The notes beneath the pieces are model-generated. The model was not told the DNA's origin. It made no database searches and saw only the letters and a program-made list of their open reading frames with translations. A stretch of 64,000 nt of DNA, taken from positions 16,556,001-16,620,000 of the forward strand of contig OU612073.1 in assembly GCA_914767715.1 (NCBI GenBank), written 5' to 3'. Origin of the DNA: Membranipora membranacea. Taxonomy: Eukaryota; Bryozoa; Gymnolaemata; Cheilostomatida; Membraniporidae. The position numbers and the translations under genes are program-made. This document shows, piece by piece, positions 63,330 through 64,000 of the stretch; the first letter of the stretch is position 1; every line of letters begins with the position of its first letter.

Positions 63330-64000
63330 ACAGATATGGATGCCAGTTACATTGTGGTAAAAACTTACAATGTATATTTATGTATGATCATACGCACAGG
63401 TAGTGGTTATTTGGGACAAAAAAAATTCCAATGCAAAGAAACAATATATAGCTTGACACATCTGACTGTAAACAAACAATCATAGCGGCATTTGTAAGCA
63501 GTGAATTCGTAATGCCTAATTTGGACTATCCAGGGTCAGAGGGTTGCCTGTGTTCGGTTATGAGGGAAAAAATCCAATTGTGGACCCATCAGAGCAGGGA
63601 GAATTCTCCCTGATCAGAGTACTACTCTCTTTTCATCACGCAAATGCAAATCACAAAATATCAAGCCATGGAATATTCTCATACTTTCTAGAACTCTTTT
63701 TTAGATTTTTCTTTCAAGAATTCATAATCAGGAGTCATCTCTCAAGACTCATCTCCCCCCCCCCCCCTCTGAATTTGGAAGGGCATCATTGATGCAGCTG
63801 TATTTCTGTCATTAGCCATTCCCCATAAGCAAATGCCTGGATGTATAAGCCAACATCTTGTGTGTAGCTAAAGTGTGCAATGAAGCATTGCTTTGCATAA
63901 TGTCCAGTAGGGTGTATACCGTCTTTTGCACACTAACACACTGGCTTATTTGTTGGATTTTAGAAAGGCTAGTGCTGTTTCTCATGTATGATTGGCCAAT
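63330..64000. other. No gene recognised; contains a poly-C run
   Basis: This lies upstream of the collagen-C4-like gene. A run of about 14 C lies near 63752-63765. No exon with domain support was seen; a promoter or 5-prime exon of the minus-strand gene may lie here. Confidence 0.4.

Noticed and set aside
1-64000. CRISPR arrays, bacterial operons, ribosomal RNA
   Set aside because: None seen. The short repeats here are adjacent tandem units without unique spacers, and the gene structure is clearly eukaryotic.

Overview
This is eukaryotic, animal nuclear DNA. It is AT-rich, its genes have many short exons with GT-AG (once GC-AG) introns, and the encoded proteins are metazoan extracellular modules (CUB, sushi/CCP, PAN/apple, WSC, pentraxin/laminin-G-like), a rhodopsin-like GPCR and a short-chain-collagen-C4-like protein. 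The gene set and the repeats (tRNA-derived SINEs, a foldback-type transposon) suggest a marine invertebrate, either deuterostome or lophotrochozoan. I cannot fix the phylum from sequence alone. I reconstructed the multi-exon genes by hand, checking that every splice junction kept the reading frame.

Layout. At 1-2.2 kb are the first two coding exons of a minus-strand SAM-domain gene that runs off the left edge. From 2.2 to 13.9 kb I see no gene, but there is a clean 567-bp MITE with a 10-bp target duplication (4.0-4.6 kb) and a SINE-like repeat (12.5-13.0 kb). From 13.9 to 28.2 kb lies a segmentally duplicated block: two intronless GPCR genes (about 90% identical) and three copies of an intron-containing tRNA-Arg(TCT), of which only the middle one looks intact. 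These are interleaved with tandem repeats that differ between copies. At 29.2-34.6 kb a minus-strand gene encodes a 602-residue type I receptor (signal peptide, CUB, CUB-like, CCP, one membrane helix, tyrosine-rich tail with two ITIM-type motifs). A small secreted cysteine-rich protein gene with a TATA box is nested on the opposite strand inside its last intron. At 37.1-41.6 kb is a 4.45-kb foldback-type element whose ends are inverted arrays of a 16-bp repeat, flanked by an 8-bp direct repeat. At 41.7-43.6 kb is a decayed second copy of the receptor, still carrying a broken relic of the nested gene.

From 46.1 to 57.7 kb come a LINE fragment, a PAN-WSC pseudogene, and an apparently intact 14-exon gene for an 838-residue secreted mosaic protein (PAN-PAN-pentraxin-pentraxin-WSC-PAN). 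At 61.1-63.2 kb is a minus-strand gene for a type II membrane protein with a coiled coil and a short-chain-collagen-C4-like C-terminal module.

The most interesting locus is the ITIM-type receptor with its nested antisense secreted gene. The two were duplicated together and decayed together, so a functional pairing is possible but unproven.
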